DNA of 64,000 bases from an uncultured Oscillospiraceae bacterium (GTDB taxonomy: Bacteria; Bacillota; Clostridia; Oscillospirales; Oscillospiraceae): positions 62,001 to 126,000 of the forward strand of contig CAKUHB010000002.1 of assembly GCA_934655875.1 (NCBI GenBank), given 5' to 3'. Position 1 is the stretch's first letter, and the number at the start of each line of letters is the position of its first letter. Shown here one piece after another: positions 9,262-18,461 of the stretch. The notes under the pieces are model-generated. The model did no database searches and had not been told where the DNA came from. It worked only from the letters and a program-made list of their open reading frames with translations. Made by a program: the position numbers and the translations under genes.

Positions 9262-9942
9262 ATGGAGATGAGTCGGAGAAAGCGCAGACGCAGACGCATC
9301 ATTCTGATCGGTTTGCTGCTCATCCTAACGGGGCTGATTTTGCTCGTGGAGCTGCATTTGTCGCCCTATATCCGCGAGCTTGCCCGGAATCAGGCGGTCA
9401 ACGCCGCCTCCAATGCCATCACGGATGCGGTCGGCGAAATGCTCCGCCGCGGCGATACGGATTTTTCCCGCGTGATCGTGCTGGAAAAGGACGTACAGGG
9501 ACAGATCACCGCCCTGCGCACCGATATGACGCAGGTCGAGCGGCTGAAAGTCGAGGTGCTGGGAATCCTCGGAAATCTCATCGCTGAGATCAACACGCAG
9601 CAGCTCGGGATCCCGCTTGGAAATCTGCTGCTGCCAGACTTATTGGCCGGGACCGGGCCTGTGCTGCCGGTCAAGGCTGTCAGCCTTACAATGTCGAATG
9701 CTGACTTCTTTTCGGATTTTACCGAAGCCGGCATCAACCAGACGCTGCAAACGCTGAAGGTCAAGTTCACCATCAGCCTGACCATCCTCACGACTGTCGG
9801 CTATGAGACCGTCGATGTGGACAGCGACGTCATGGTGGCGCAGACTGTGATCGTCGGCACAGTGCCGGAAACTTATGTAAACTTAGGACATCTTACCGCA
9901 ACAGAAGGTTGGAGTGATTATGGAACCGAAACAGGAGATTGA
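9262..9942 (+). CDS. yunB: sporulation protein YunB
   Basis: A 226-residue protein with an Arg/Lys-rich N-terminus (RRKRRRRR), one membrane helix (about residues 13-32) and an extracytoplasmic domain. The conserved pattern NQTLQTLKVKFTISLTILT near residue 165 is typical of YunB, a sigma-E-dependent sporulation protein of unknown biochemical role. The end overlaps the ligA start by 23 bp, suggesting coupled translation. Ribosome-binding sequence is ctggggg. Confidence 0.86.
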   Translation: MEMSRRKRRRRRIILIGLLLILTGLILLVELHLSPYIRELARNQAVNAASNAITDAVGEMLRRGDTDFSRVIVLEKDVQGQITALRTDMTQVERLKVEVLGILGNLIAEINTQQLGIPLGNLLLPDLLAGTGPVLPVKAVSLTMSNADFFSDFTEAGINQTLQTLKVKFTISLTILTTVGYETVDVDSDVMVAQTVIVGTVPETYVNLGHLTATEGWSDYGTETGD

Positions 9943-11893
9943 ACAGCTCACAAAGGAGCTGGAGCATGCGGGGTATCTCTATTACGTGCTGGATAACCCG
10001 GAGATGAGCGACTATGACTACGACCACAAGCTGCGCCGGCTGGAGGAGCTGGAAGCACAGTACCCGCAGTATGCGTCCCCGCTCAGCCCGACGCGCCGCG
10101 TCGGCGGGCAGGTGCTGAGCGAGTTCGTCAAGGTGCGCCACGCCGTCCCGCTGGAGAGCTTGCAGGACGTTTTTTCGCTTGATGAGCTGCGGGAGTTTGC
10201 AGCGCGTGTGCAGGAGGAAGAGCCGGATGCGGAGTATTCCGTCGAGCCGAAGGTCGACGGGCTTTCCGTGGCGCTGGAATACATCGACGGCCAGTTCGTG
10301 CGCGGCGCGACGCGCGGCGACGGCCTTGTCGGCGAGGATGTGACGGAAAATCTCAAGACCATCCGTTCCATCCCCATGACGCTGACCGGTGCGCCCGCGC
10401 GTCTGATCGTGCGCGGTGAGGTCTTTATGCCGCGCACGAGCTTCGAAGCGCTCAACGCCGAGCAGGAAAAGCTCGGTAAGCCCCTCTTTGCCAATCCGCG
10501 CAACGCAGCCGCAGGCTCTTTGCGCCAGCTCGACCCCGGCATTGCAGCAAAGCGAAAGTTGGATATTCTCGTGTTCAATCTGCAATTGGCCGACGGCATG
10601 GCGTTCACGACGCACAGCGAGACGCTGGACTATCTCCGCAGTCTCCGCTTCAAGGTCATCCCGTATACGCTCTGCCGCGATATGGAAAGAGCAGGGCAGC
10701 TTATTACAGAGCTTGGCGAAACACGCTATGACCTGCCGTATGACATTGATGGAGCCGTTATGAAGCTCAACAGCCTTGCCGGCCGCGCGCGGCTCGGCAG
10801 CACGGCGAAATTCCCGCGCTGGGCGGCGGCCTTCAAATATCCGCCGGAGGTCAAGGAGACGGTTTTGCAGGATATCGTCGTGCAGGTGGGGCGCACGGGC
10901 GTCCTGACGCCGCGCGCTATCGTCGCGCCGGTGCATCTTGCAGGAACAACCGTGACGGCGGCCACGCTCCATAATCAGGATTTCATCACCGATAAGGATA
11001 TCCGCATCGGCGACACCGTAAAGATCCGCAAGGCAGGGGAGATCATCCCGGAAATTCTGGAGGTCGTTCTGTCCAAGCGTCCGGAGGGCGCGCAGCCCTA
11101 CCGGCTGCCGGATCGCTGCCCGGTCTGCGGCGCGCCGGTCGTGCGCGATGAGGACGGTGTCGCCCTGCGCTGCACCGGCGCGGAGTGTCCGGCGCAGCTG
11201 TCGCGGAACCTTGCGCATTTTGTCTCGCGCGAAGCGATGAACATTGACGGTCTTGGCAGCGCGATCATCGATCTGCTGATCGAAAAGAAGATGGTCTCCA
11301 ATCCGGCGGATCTCTACCAGCTGGACTATGACGCATTCGCGGAGCTGCCCGGACAGGGAAAAAAATCTGCGGCCAATCTGGAAGCCGCCATCGAAGCGAG
11401 CAAGCAGAACGATCTTTCACGTCTTCTGTGCGCGCTTGGCATCCGGCAGGTCGGCAGCAAGGCGGCCAAGGTGCTGGCAGGTACGTTTGGGAGCCTTGAT
11501 GCTTTGCAGCATGCGACGCTCGAGGAGCTGACCGCAGTTCCGGATATCGGCGAGACCACGGCGCAGAATATTCTGGATTACTTTGCAAGCAGCCAGTCGC
11601 AGGATCTCATCGAGCGGCTGCGCGTGGCTGGCGTAAACTTTATGTCAACCAATCACGTAACGGATACGCGCTTCGCGGGCAAGACGTTCGTCCTGACCGG
11701 CGCACTGAGCCTGTTCACGCGCGAGGAAGCGACGGAAAAGATCGAAGGCTTCGGCGGAAAGGCCGCGTCCTCGGTGTCCAAAAAGACGACCTATGTCGTC
11801 GCAGGCGAGAACGCGGGCAGCAAGCTGAAAAAGGCCAATGAGCTGGGGATCCCGGTTCTTTCCGAGCAGGAATTTCTGGAGATGCTGCAATGA
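9920..11893 (+). CDS. ligA: NAD-dependent DNA ligase LigA
   Basis: A 657-residue ligase that seals nicks with NAD+. The Ia-type N-terminus, the adenylated lysine in EPKVDG (Lys111), the four-cysteine zinc site (CPVCGAPV ... CTGAECPAQL), helix-hairpin-helix repeats and a C-terminal BRCT domain (FAGKTFVLTGALSLFTREEA) are all present in order. The ATG at 9920 is preceded by ttggag. Length and domains are complete. Confidence 0.97.
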   Translation: MEPKQEIEQLTKELEHAGYLYYVLDNPEMSDYDYDHKLRRLEELEAQYPQYASPLSPTRRVGGQVLSEFVKVRHAVPLESLQDVFSLDELREFAARVQEEEPDAEYSVEPKVDGLSVALEYIDGQFVRGATRGDGLVGEDVTENLKTIRSIPMTLTGAPARLIVRGEVFMPRTSFEALNAEQEKLGKPLFANPRNAAAGSLRQLDPGIAAKRKLDILVFNLQLADGMAFTTHSETLDYLRSLRFKVIPYTLCRDMERAGQLITELGETRYDLPYDIDGAVMKLNSLAGRARLGSTAKFPRWAAAFKYPPEVKETVLQDIVVQVGRTGVLTPRAIVAPVHLAGTTVTAATLHNQDFITDKDIRIGDTVKIRKAGEIIPEILEVVLSKRPEGAQPYRLPDRCPVCGAPVVRDEDGVALRCTGAECPAQLSRNLAHFVSREAMNIDGLGSAIIDLLIEKKMVSNPADLYQLDYDAFAELPGQGKKSAANLEAAIEASKQNDLSRLLCALGIRQVGSKAAKVLAGTFGSLDALQHATLEELTAVPDIGETTAQNILDYFASSQSQDLIERLRVAGVNFMSTNHVTDTRFAGKTFVLTGALSLFTREEATEKIEGFGGKAASSVSKKTTYVVAGENAGSKLKKANELGIPVLSEQEFLEMLQ

Positions 11894-12570
11894 AGGTGAC
11901 GCTTCTCAGCAGCTGCGGGCTTGCAATCGAACAGGATGGACAGACGCTGCTCATCGATGCGCTCAACAAGCAGTTCCGCTGCTATTATGGGCTGCCGCCC
12001 GAGATGTTTTCCCGCATGATGGCGCTTGCGCCGCCGTTTGACGTGCTCTGCGGGATTCTTTGCACGCATGCGCACCCCGATCACTACAATGAAGGCCGCA
12101 CGCAGCAGCTTGCGCAGGTGAGCGGTGCGCCGGTCTTTGTCCCGCGGGCAGATACGCCGCAGGAGCAGATCATGCAGCTTGGCCCGTTCCGCGTCTCGTT
12201 TTACCGCTTCCCGCATATCCCCGTGCCGGGCTGGGACGCGATCGACCACGGCGTTTTTCTGGTCGAAGCAGCAGGGCAGTGCATCTATGTGACGGGGGAT
12301 GCACAGATCGACGCGGCACTGCATCGGTCTGTCCTCGCTGGGCGGCGCGTGGACGCCGCATTCTGGAACGGGCAGTATCTGTCGTATCCGCAGACGCGCG
12401 CGCTGCTGGCGGAAGCGGCGAAAAAGAATTATGTCTACCACATCCCGATCGACGAAAAGGATGTCTGCGGTATCCGCCGCAAGTGCGAGCGCAATATGGC
12501 GCGCTTCGGCGCAGAGCTTTCCACGGTGACGCTGCTGGAAGCATACCCGTCAGACGTTTTGATCGAATAA
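11890..12570 (+). CDS. metallo-beta-lactamase-fold hydrolase
   Basis: A 226-residue protein with the metal-binding HAHPDH motif (about residues 58-63) and a later acidic ligand in YVTGDAQID. The pattern resembles the UlaG/RomA-like branch of the superfamily, with no recognisable substrate domain. It overlaps the ligA stop by 4 bp, so it is translationally coupled to ligA. A role in nucleotide or cofactor metabolism is possible but not shown. Confidence 0.85.
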   Translation: MKVTLLSSCGLAIEQDGQTLLIDALNKQFRCYYGLPPEMFSRMMALAPPFDVLCGILCTHAHPDHYNEGRTQQLAQVSGAPVFVPRADTPQEQIMQLGPFRVSFYRFPHIPVPGWDAIDHGVFLVEAAGQCIYVTGDAQIDAALHRSVLAGRRVDAAFWNGQYLSYPQTRALLAEAAKKNYVYHIPIDEKDVCGIRRKCERNMARFGAELSTVTLLEAYPSDVLIE

Positions 12571-12603
12571 AAAAATCCAGTCTCACAGGAGACTGGATTT
12601 TTT
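12571..12603. terminator. bidirectional terminator between convergent genes
   Basis: Stem AAATCCAGTCTC / GAGACTGGATTT with loop ACAG, flanked by A-runs on the left and T-runs on the right, so it can serve the + gene to its left and the - genes to its right. Confidence 0.9.
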
Positions 12604-12611
12604 ATGTCAAC

Positions 12612-13073
12612 TCAATCACGGTTTTCCTCTGTGCCCGCGGCTCCGCTTTTCTTTTCCTTTTCCACCCACGTCATGCCGAGCAGGATGAGCAGGATCCCGG
12701 CTGCGCGCAGCAGGCTGAACGTGCCGTAGAACACGTAATCCAGCACGAGGGAAATACCGAGATTGCCGGCCAGCATCAGAACGGAGGAGATGAGCGCGTT
12801 GGAGCGGAGCGTCCCGATGATTTGCAGCAGCTGCGCCAGAAGCCCGCAGACACTGCCGAGATAGACCCACCACGGCACGGAGACGATATGTCCCCAGGAA
12901 AGCTCGTTCCCGTCGCGCATCACGAAGATCAGGAGCAGGGACAGAACGGTTGCCTGTACGTAATTGATAAGCGCGCCGTTGCCGGTTCCGAAGATTTTTC
13001 CGGCGCGGACGTTCGTCATGCGGTTGACCGAATTGAAAAAGCCGTTTGCAAGCGAGGTCAGAATGTAGATCAT
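12612..13073 (-). CDS. DMT-superfamily transporter, DUF606/YdcZ type (subunit 2)
   Basis: A 153-residue integral membrane protein with about five hydrophobic helices and a short charged C-terminal tail. It resembles the DUF606 (YdcZ) branch of the drug/metabolite transporter superfamily. It is paired with a second half-size homologue immediately upstream, 14 bp away, suggesting a heteromeric carrier. Substrate is unknown. Confidence 0.8.
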   Translation of the reverse strand: MIYILTSLANGFFNSVNRMTNVRAGKIFGTGNGALINYVQATVLSLLLIFVMRDGNELSWGHIVSVPWWVYLGSVCGLLAQLLQIIGTLRSNALISSVLMLAGNLGISLVLDYVFYGTFSLLRAAGILLILLGMTWVEKEKKSGAAGTEENRD

Positions 13074-13087
13074 TGTCCGTCCCTCCT

Positions 13088-13516
13088 TCAGTTCAAGATG
13101 ACCAGCACCACGCCGAGCAGCACCAGCGCATAGCCCGGCAGCTGCTTTTTCTGGATCCGCGCGACCGGCATGCCGAACATACCGAAGCGGTCAATGAGCG
13201 CGGACGAGACAAGCTGTCCGGCCGTGGAGAGCGCCATAAATACGCTCGCACCGACATGCAGCGTGCACCAGCTCGACGTGGCGACGATCCCAATGCCCAT
13301 TAGGCCGACCAGATACACATACCACGGCGCACCAGAAAAGCGCAGCGGCTGCCGCTTGAGGAGAAGATACCCAAGCAGCAGGATGAGTGCGATTCCATGT
13401 ACGAAAAAACAGACCCCGAACAGGCTGAAATGGTTTCCCAGCTGCGCGTTGAGCGAAATCATCACGCCCTGCAAAATGCCTGCCAGAAGCAGAAAGCTGT
13501 AATTCAGCACGATCAT
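13088..13516 (-). CDS. DMT-superfamily transporter, DUF606/YdcZ type (subunit 1)
   Basis: A 142-residue membrane protein with about five helices, including GVMISLNAQLGNHFSLF and STAGQLVSSALIDRFGMFG, patterns typical of DUF606 carriers. It is the promoter-proximal gene of a two-gene minus-strand operon, with ggaggaa before its ATG. The divergent TetR gene lies 152 bp away and may control it. Confidence 0.8.
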   Translation of the reverse strand: MIVLNYSFLLLAGILQGVMISLNAQLGNHFSLFGVCFFVHGIALILLLGYLLLKRQPLRFSGAPWYVYLVGLMGIGIVATSSWCTLHVGASVFMALSTAGQLVSSALIDRFGMFGMPVARIQKKQLPGYALVLLGVVLVILN

Positions 13517-13600
13517 TCCTCCTTTTTGAAAGCAACTGTTATCTTACCACGGAACGCGGCGAGTTTCTACCCCATTTTTCTGCGGCGGGAAATCCACCGC

Positions 13601-13647
13601 TTGACAGGCCGGGGCGTGGCCGGTATACTATCAGAGACCGAACGGTC
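13601..13647 (+). promoter_or_regulatory. promoter and TetR-type operator of the 13669 regulator
   Basis: Consensus -35 TTGACA (13601-13606), 17-bp spacer, -10 TATACT (13624-13629). A perfect palindrome GACCGAACGGTC (13636-13647) covers the expected start site. GACCG...CGGTC half-sites are typical of TetR-family operators, so the regulator downstream probably represses itself here. Confidence 0.82.
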
Positions 13648-13668
13648 ACTTATAAAGGAGGATACGAT

Positions 13669-14295
13669 TTGGCGAGCGATACCAGAGAACGGATCATCGA
13701 TACCGCGCTGGAGCTGTTTTCACAGAGCGGCTATCTCGGAACCTCAATGAACGACATCGCGCAGCGGCTCGGGATCACAAAGGCGGCGCTCTATAAGCAC
13801 TATGCCGGCAAGCAGGAAATTCTCGACCGGATCGTGCAGCGGATGAACGAGCTGGACTACGAACGCGCGAAGGAATACGAAATGCCGGAGACGGAGCCGG
13901 ATGGCTTCGCCGAAGCCTATCTGCACACGCCGGTCGAAAAGATCCGCGCATACAGCATTGCGCAGTTCCGGCACTGGACGGAGGACGAGACGTCCTCGCG
14001 TTTCCGCAAAATGCTGACGCTGGAGCAGTACCGCGATCCAAAGCTTGCGCAGCTGTATCAGGACTATCTGGCTGCCGGCCCCGCAGCATACATGGCGGCG
14101 ATCTTCCGCAAGCTGTCGGATTCTGAGGAAACGGCCATGCAGCTGGCACTGGAGTTTTACGGGCCGATGTTTCTGCTCTACAGCGTCTATGACGGCGCGG
14201 CGGAAAAGGAGCCGGTGTTTGACCTCCTGGACGCGCACATCGACCGATTCCTTGCAAAAATAGAGCGAAGCCGGAAAGAAGGAGACAGCAAGTGA
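13669..14295 (+). CDS. TetR/AcrR-family transcriptional regulator
   Basis: A 208-residue regulator with the N-terminal helix-turn-helix (TSMNDIAQRLGITKAALYKHY, about residues 25-45) and a variable ligand-binding C-terminal domain. It starts at TTG, with aaaggagg six bases upstream. The adjacent palindrome suggests autoregulation. Its targets may include the GNAT gene that overlaps its 3' end by 4 bp, and possibly the divergent DMT genes. Confidence 0.9.
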   Translation: MASDTRERIIDTALELFSQSGYLGTSMNDIAQRLGITKAALYKHYAGKQEILDRIVQRMNELDYERAKEYEMPETEPDGFAEAYLHTPVEKIRAYSIAQFRHWTEDETSSRFRKMLTLEQYRDPKLAQLYQDYLAAGPAAYMAAIFRKLSDSEETAMQLALEFYGPMFLLYSVYDGAAEKEPVFDLLDAHIDRFLAKIERSRKEGDSK

Positions 14296-14765
14296 GTATA
14301 ACAGTCCGATACGCAGAGCGTACAGAGCTTGACCGGGTCAACGAGCTTCGGCAGATGGTGAATGCCCTGCATGCAGCAGGGCGGCCGGATATTTTCCGCC
14401 CGGACTTCTGCGAAGAGCTGCGGCAGAGCGTTTACAGGGCGCAGGAAGCGCCGGACGCAGATGTGATCGTCGCCTGTCTGGATGGAGTGGTCTGCGGCTT
14501 TGCGGTCGTGCAGTATATGGATCGTCCGGCGTCTGCCTATCAATGCGCCAGACGGTATTACCACATCGAGGAATTTGGCGTGGACGCGGCCTTCCGCCGC
14601 CGCGGCGTCGGGGCTGCGCTGATCGATTTCTGCAGGCAGGAAGCCGCCCGGATGCAGTTTGCACGGGTGGAGCTGGACGTTTGGTCGTTCAATGAAGACG
14701 CGCAGCGCTTCTACGAAGCCATCGGTTTTGAGACTTACCGCAGACTGATGGAGCTTTCCGTGTAA
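14292..14765 (+). CDS. GNAT-family N-acetyltransferase
   Basis: A 157-residue acetyltransferase. The acetyl-CoA-binding pyrophosphate loop is FRRRGVGAALIDF and the C-terminal pattern NEDAQRFYEAIGFE is characteristic. It starts at a GTG overlapping the stop of the tetR gene, so it is coupled to the regulator. Substrate is unknown. Confidence 0.88.
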   Translation: MSITVRYAERTELDRVNELRQMVNALHAAGRPDIFRPDFCEELRQSVYRAQEAPDADVIVACLDGVVCGFAVVQYMDRPASAYQCARRYYHIEEFGVDAAFRRRGVGAALIDFCRQEAARMQFARVELDVWSFNEDAQRFYEAIGFETYRRLMELSV

Positions 14766-14797
14766 TAGCGGAACAGGAACCAACTTAGGTACAAAAA

Positions 14798-14829
14798 GGG
14801 GGATCTCCAAGAATGGAGATCCCCCTTTT
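14798..14829. terminator. bidirectional terminator
   Basis: GGGGGATCTCC / GGAGATCCCCC stem preceded by A5 and followed by T4, between the + GNAT gene and the - ABC genes. Confidence 0.9.
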
Positions 14830-14843
14830 CTGTGTCAGATGGC

Positions 14844-16598
14844 TTATTCCGCCGCGATGCGCCAGCCCTCCGCCTGCTCGCGGATAGACGTGAAGCGCTT
14901 GTAAAGCCCATCCTGCCGCACAAGCTCCGCGTGTGTGCCGCGCTCGGCGATCCGGCCGTCGTCTACGACAAGGATCTGATCGGCATTCTGGATGGTCGCC
15001 AGACGGTGCGCGATGGTGATGATGGTCTTGCCGCGCGTCAGCTCGGAAATGGCCTGCTGGATCAGGTGCTCGTTTTCCGGGTCGATGCTGGCTGTCGCTT
15101 CATCCAGAATGATGATCGGCGCGTTTTTGAGGATCGCGCGGGCAATGGAAATGCGCTGCTTCTCGCCGCCCGAGAGCGTGCCGCCGCCCTCGCCGACGAC
15201 GGTGTCGTATCCGTCGGGCAGTGCCATGATAAACGCATGGCAGCGGGCTTTTTTGGCCGCATCGATCATATCGTCCTCGCTGGCGTCGGGCCTGCCGAAG
15301 AGGATATTCGCGCGGATGGTGTCGTGGAAGAGATAGACATTCTGAAACACCATGGAAATATTGGAGAGCAGGCTGTCGCATGTAAATTCACGCAGGTCGT
15401 GTCCGCCGACAGTGATGGAGCCGGACTGCGGATCGTAAAACCTTGCGAGCAGGCTGCAAATCGTCGTCTTGCCGGAGCCGGACGGGCCGACAATGGCGGT
15501 GGAGGTGCGCTCCGGAATGGTAAAGCTGACGTTTTTCAGAACCTGCCGGGAATCATAGCCGAAATCAACGTTCCGGAACGCAGTGTCGTAGTGCGTGAGC
15601 GCGATCTCGCGTCCGGCAGCGTCGATGAACTGCTCGCCGCGCAGCGCATCCAGCTGATCCATCGCGTCGTCGATGACACCGAGCGTGTGCGCGCTGTCGC
15701 TGATCGGCTCCAGACTTGCAAAAATGCTGAAGGAGAAGAAGACGAACATCAGCGTCATGGAAAAATCCATCTGCCCGCGCAGGCATTGCAGCGCTGCCGA
15801 CAGTGCAAGCCCAACGGAGCCGCATTTGAGCGCAAGCAGGTGCAGCGCATTGCCGGGCACATAGCCCCATTCGATCTTCAGATGGATCCTTCTGCTGTCG
15901 TCAATGGCCCGCGTGACAGAAGCCATCGACGCGCCGCTCTGCCCGAAGGATTTGACCACGGTAAGCCCGCGCGCGTATTCGATGACGGCACCGGTCAGAT
16001 CGCGGTTGGCCTGCGCTTCGACCGGCGCGTTGACGCGGCTGTAGTGCGAGATCAGCAGCATGAACAGAAGCGATGCCGCCGCGGCTGCCAGCGCAATGAG
16101 CGCCGTGACCGGGCTGCAAACCGCAAGGCAGACGAAAATGACGAGAAAGTTCAGATATCCGCCCACAAAGTTATCGATCATACGGATGCCCATGTTTTCC
16201 AGCGTGGAAAGGCCGGTCGTGATGGAGGAGAGGATGCTGCCGGTGCTGACCTGCTGGAAATAGCCGAGCGAGACACGCTTGAGCGCGTCACCGATGGCCA
16301 GCCGGTCGCGTGCGGTCAGCTGGTAGCTGATTGGCTCCTGCAATCTTGCCCGGAAATAATCGAACAGGAAGCGAAGGAAGACCAGAACGATCTGAAGCAC
16401 GATGCATTTCCAGATGAGAGACGTGTCAAATGCCGTTCCGGCGCGCTGCGCATCAATCAGCTGCCCGACAGCATAGGCGGCCAGCGCCAGCGGCATGGCT
16501 GCAAAGATGTGTGAGAAAAACGTCATGACAAAGCCGAGATACAGCTTGCCCTTGAACGCGCCGCACCAGTCGATGATCCGTTTTACAGTCTTGAACAT
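14844..16598 (-). CDS. ABC exporter, fused membrane-ATPase half-transporter (subunit B)
   Basis: A 584-residue type IV ABC protein: six-helix membrane domain (about residues 15-310) followed by an ATPase domain with Walker A GPSGSGKTT, signature LSGGEKQR, Walker B IIILDEATAS and H-loop IAHRL. It is the second gene of a two-gene operon and the natural heterodimer partner of the gene 3 bp upstream. Such pairs in clostridia export peptides, drugs or siderophores; the sequence does not decide between these. Confidence 0.92.
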   Translation of the reverse strand: MFKTVKRIIDWCGAFKGKLYLGFVMTFFSHIFAAMPLALAAYAVGQLIDAQRAGTAFDTSLIWKCIVLQIVLVFLRFLFDYFRARLQEPISYQLTARDRLAIGDALKRVSLGYFQQVSTGSILSSITTGLSTLENMGIRMIDNFVGGYLNFLVIFVCLAVCSPVTALIALAAAAASLLFMLLISHYSRVNAPVEAQANRDLTGAVIEYARGLTVVKSFGQSGASMASVTRAIDDSRRIHLKIEWGYVPGNALHLLALKCGSVGLALSAALQCLRGQMDFSMTLMFVFFSFSIFASLEPISDSAHTLGVIDDAMDQLDALRGEQFIDAAGREIALTHYDTAFRNVDFGYDSRQVLKNVSFTIPERTSTAIVGPSGSGKTTICSLLARFYDPQSGSITVGGHDLREFTCDSLLSNISMVFQNVYLFHDTIRANILFGRPDASEDDMIDAAKKARCHAFIMALPDGYDTVVGEGGGTLSGGEKQRISIARAILKNAPIIILDEATASIDPENEHLIQQAISELTRGKTIITIAHRLATIQNADQILVVDDGRIAERGTHAELVRQDGLYKRFTSIREQAEGWRIAAE

Positions 16599-16601
16599 GG
16601 C

Positions 16602-18434
16602 TTATCCCTCCTTCGCCGCGGTGGAGACTGCCCAGTTTTTTGCGCCGATGTGCGCCTGCCACATGTCACGGTACAGTTCGCTCTTTTCCAGCAGCTGCTC
16701 CTGCGTGCCGGAAGCAAGGATCCTGCCGTTTTGGAGCAGCACGATCCGGTCTGCGTTTTTGATGGTGGAGAGCCGGTGCGCAATGACGAGCAGCGTCTTG
16801 CCGCGGGTCAGCGCGGCGATGCTGCGCTGAATCTTGTCTTCGTTTTCCGGATCTGTAAAGGCGGTCGCTTCGTCAAGGATGACGATGGGCGCGTTTTTGA
16901 GCATCATGCGCGCGATGGCGATGCGCTGCTTTTCGCCGCCGGACAGACGCTTGCCAGCTTCACCGGCGGGCGTGTCATAGCCCTGCGGCAGCTTCTGGAT
17001 GAACTCCTCACACTGTGCGGCGCGGGCGGCGGCCCTGACCTCCTCGTCTGTCGCATTCGGGTTGCCAAGGCGGATATTTTCCAGCAGCGAGCAGCGGAAC
17101 AGGAAATTGTCCTGCGTCACGAAGCTGACGTACTCGGACAGCTGCGAGAGCGGCATGTCTTTGAGATTGACGCCGCCGATGGTGATTGCGCCGCTGCTGA
17201 CGTCCCAGAAGCGCGCAATCAGCTTGGCAACAGTCGATTTGCCGCCGCCAGACGGGCCGACCAGCGCCGTGAAGCTGCCCTCCGGGAGATCAAGGTCAAT
17301 GCCGTGCAGAACCTCGTCCGCAGCATCTCCGGTGTAGGAAAAGTGGACGTTTTTGAGGGACACGTCCGTGTGTGCGATCTTCGCGCACTGCGCAGGCTCC
17401 GGCAGAGACGGAAGCTCCAGATATTCCTCCAGCCCCTCGACGGTGAATTTGACCTGCCGCATGTTTTCAGAGAAGACTTCCAGCTTTGCCAGCGATCCGA
17501 CCATGGAAATGGATAGCATGACAGCCAGTGCGGTCTCCGGTGCGGTGATTGTCCCGCGGCTGGCCAGCGCCAGCGCCGCCGGAAGCGTACCGATCAGCGT
17601 GGAAGGGAAGAGGGCGAAGCTCAGCTTCATGGTCACAAACGTGGAGGTCAGCCATTTGACTACGAAGGTACGGAAATCCGTGATGGCAGCGGCGTATTTT
17701 TCGTAGCTTACACCCGCGCGGCCAAAGGCTTTGATGACCTCAATGCCCTCAATGTACTCAACGATAGTGCTGTTCATATAGCTCGCGGATCTGTCATATT
17801 TCGCGAAGCTTTCCCCACTGATCTTGAACGTCAGCCCCATGCAGAGGATCGACAGCGGGAACGTGACGAGAGAAGCCAGTGCCAGCCTCCAGTCAATGCA
17901 CGCGAGCGCCGCAATGCTCACAATGGGCAGCACGATATGCCCTGCGCCCTCCGGGATCATATGCGCCAGCGGCGGCTCGAGATTTTCGATCTTATCCACC
18001 ATCATGCTCTTGATCTCGCCGATGGAGCGCGATTCCACGTCGCCGAGCGGCGCGCGCAGAAACCGGTCGGCAAGCCGCCGCCGGAGCCCCGCAAGGATCG
18101 TATAGGCCATGCTGTGCGAAACGCCGGTGGACAGGCTGAACAGTACGATCTTTCCGGCATAGGTGGCCAGCGACAGCAGGCACCATTGTGTGATCCCCGC
18201 TGCCGTCGCGCATCCATCCACAAACAGGCACAGCAGACGGTACATGCAGTAGAACGGCGCAAGCCCCAGCATGACGCTCAGGACGGATAATACGACAGAC
18301 AGGACAAGCCGTTTCTTTTCGCCCTCCGCGTAGGCAAACAGCGCGCGCATCCAGCTTTTTTTCTCTGCTTTTATGCAATGACCTCTTTTCTTCCCGAAAT
18401 GATATTTTGAGTTAGGCATATCTAACTGACACAC
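16602..18434 (-). CDS. ABC exporter, fused membrane-ATPase half-transporter (subunit A)
   Basis: A 610-residue half-transporter with an N-terminal membrane domain and a C-terminal ATPase (Walker A GPSGGGKST, signature LSGGEKQR, Walker B IVILDEATAF). In the D-loop region the usual Ser is replaced by Phe (ATAFTDPEN), a small departure also hinting at a heterodimer. The start is uncertain: neither the first ATG nor MPNSKYHF has a convincing ribosome-binding site. The TetR gene upstream on the same strand probably controls it. Confidence 0.9.
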   Translation of the reverse strand: MCQLDMPNSKYHFGKKRGHCIKAEKKSWMRALFAYAEGEKKRLVLSVVLSVLSVMLGLAPFYCMYRLLCLFVDGCATAAGITQWCLLSLATYAGKIVLFSLSTGVSHSMAYTILAGLRRRLADRFLRAPLGDVESRSIGEIKSMMVDKIENLEPPLAHMIPEGAGHIVLPIVSIAALACIDWRLALASLVTFPLSILCMGLTFKISGESFAKYDRSASYMNSTIVEYIEGIEVIKAFGRAGVSYEKYAAAITDFRTFVVKWLTSTFVTMKLSFALFPSTLIGTLPAALALASRGTITAPETALAVMLSISMVGSLAKLEVFSENMRQVKFTVEGLEEYLELPSLPEPAQCAKIAHTDVSLKNVHFSYTGDAADEVLHGIDLDLPEGSFTALVGPSGGGKSTVAKLIARFWDVSSGAITIGGVNLKDMPLSQLSEYVSFVTQDNFLFRCSLLENIRLGNPNATDEEVRAAARAAQCEEFIQKLPQGYDTPAGEAGKRLSGGEKQRIAIARMMLKNAPIVILDEATAFTDPENEDKIQRSIAALTRGKTLLVIAHRLSTIKNADRIVLLQNGRILASGTQEQLLEKSELYRDMWQAHIGAKNWAVSTAAKEG

Positions 18435-18461
18435 ATAGAAACAGCATGCAGGCGGCAGCCG

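Noticed and set aside
14832..16514. 560-residue plus-strand frame opposite the ABC exporter gene
   Set aside because: Antisense shadow of a clear ABC transporter.
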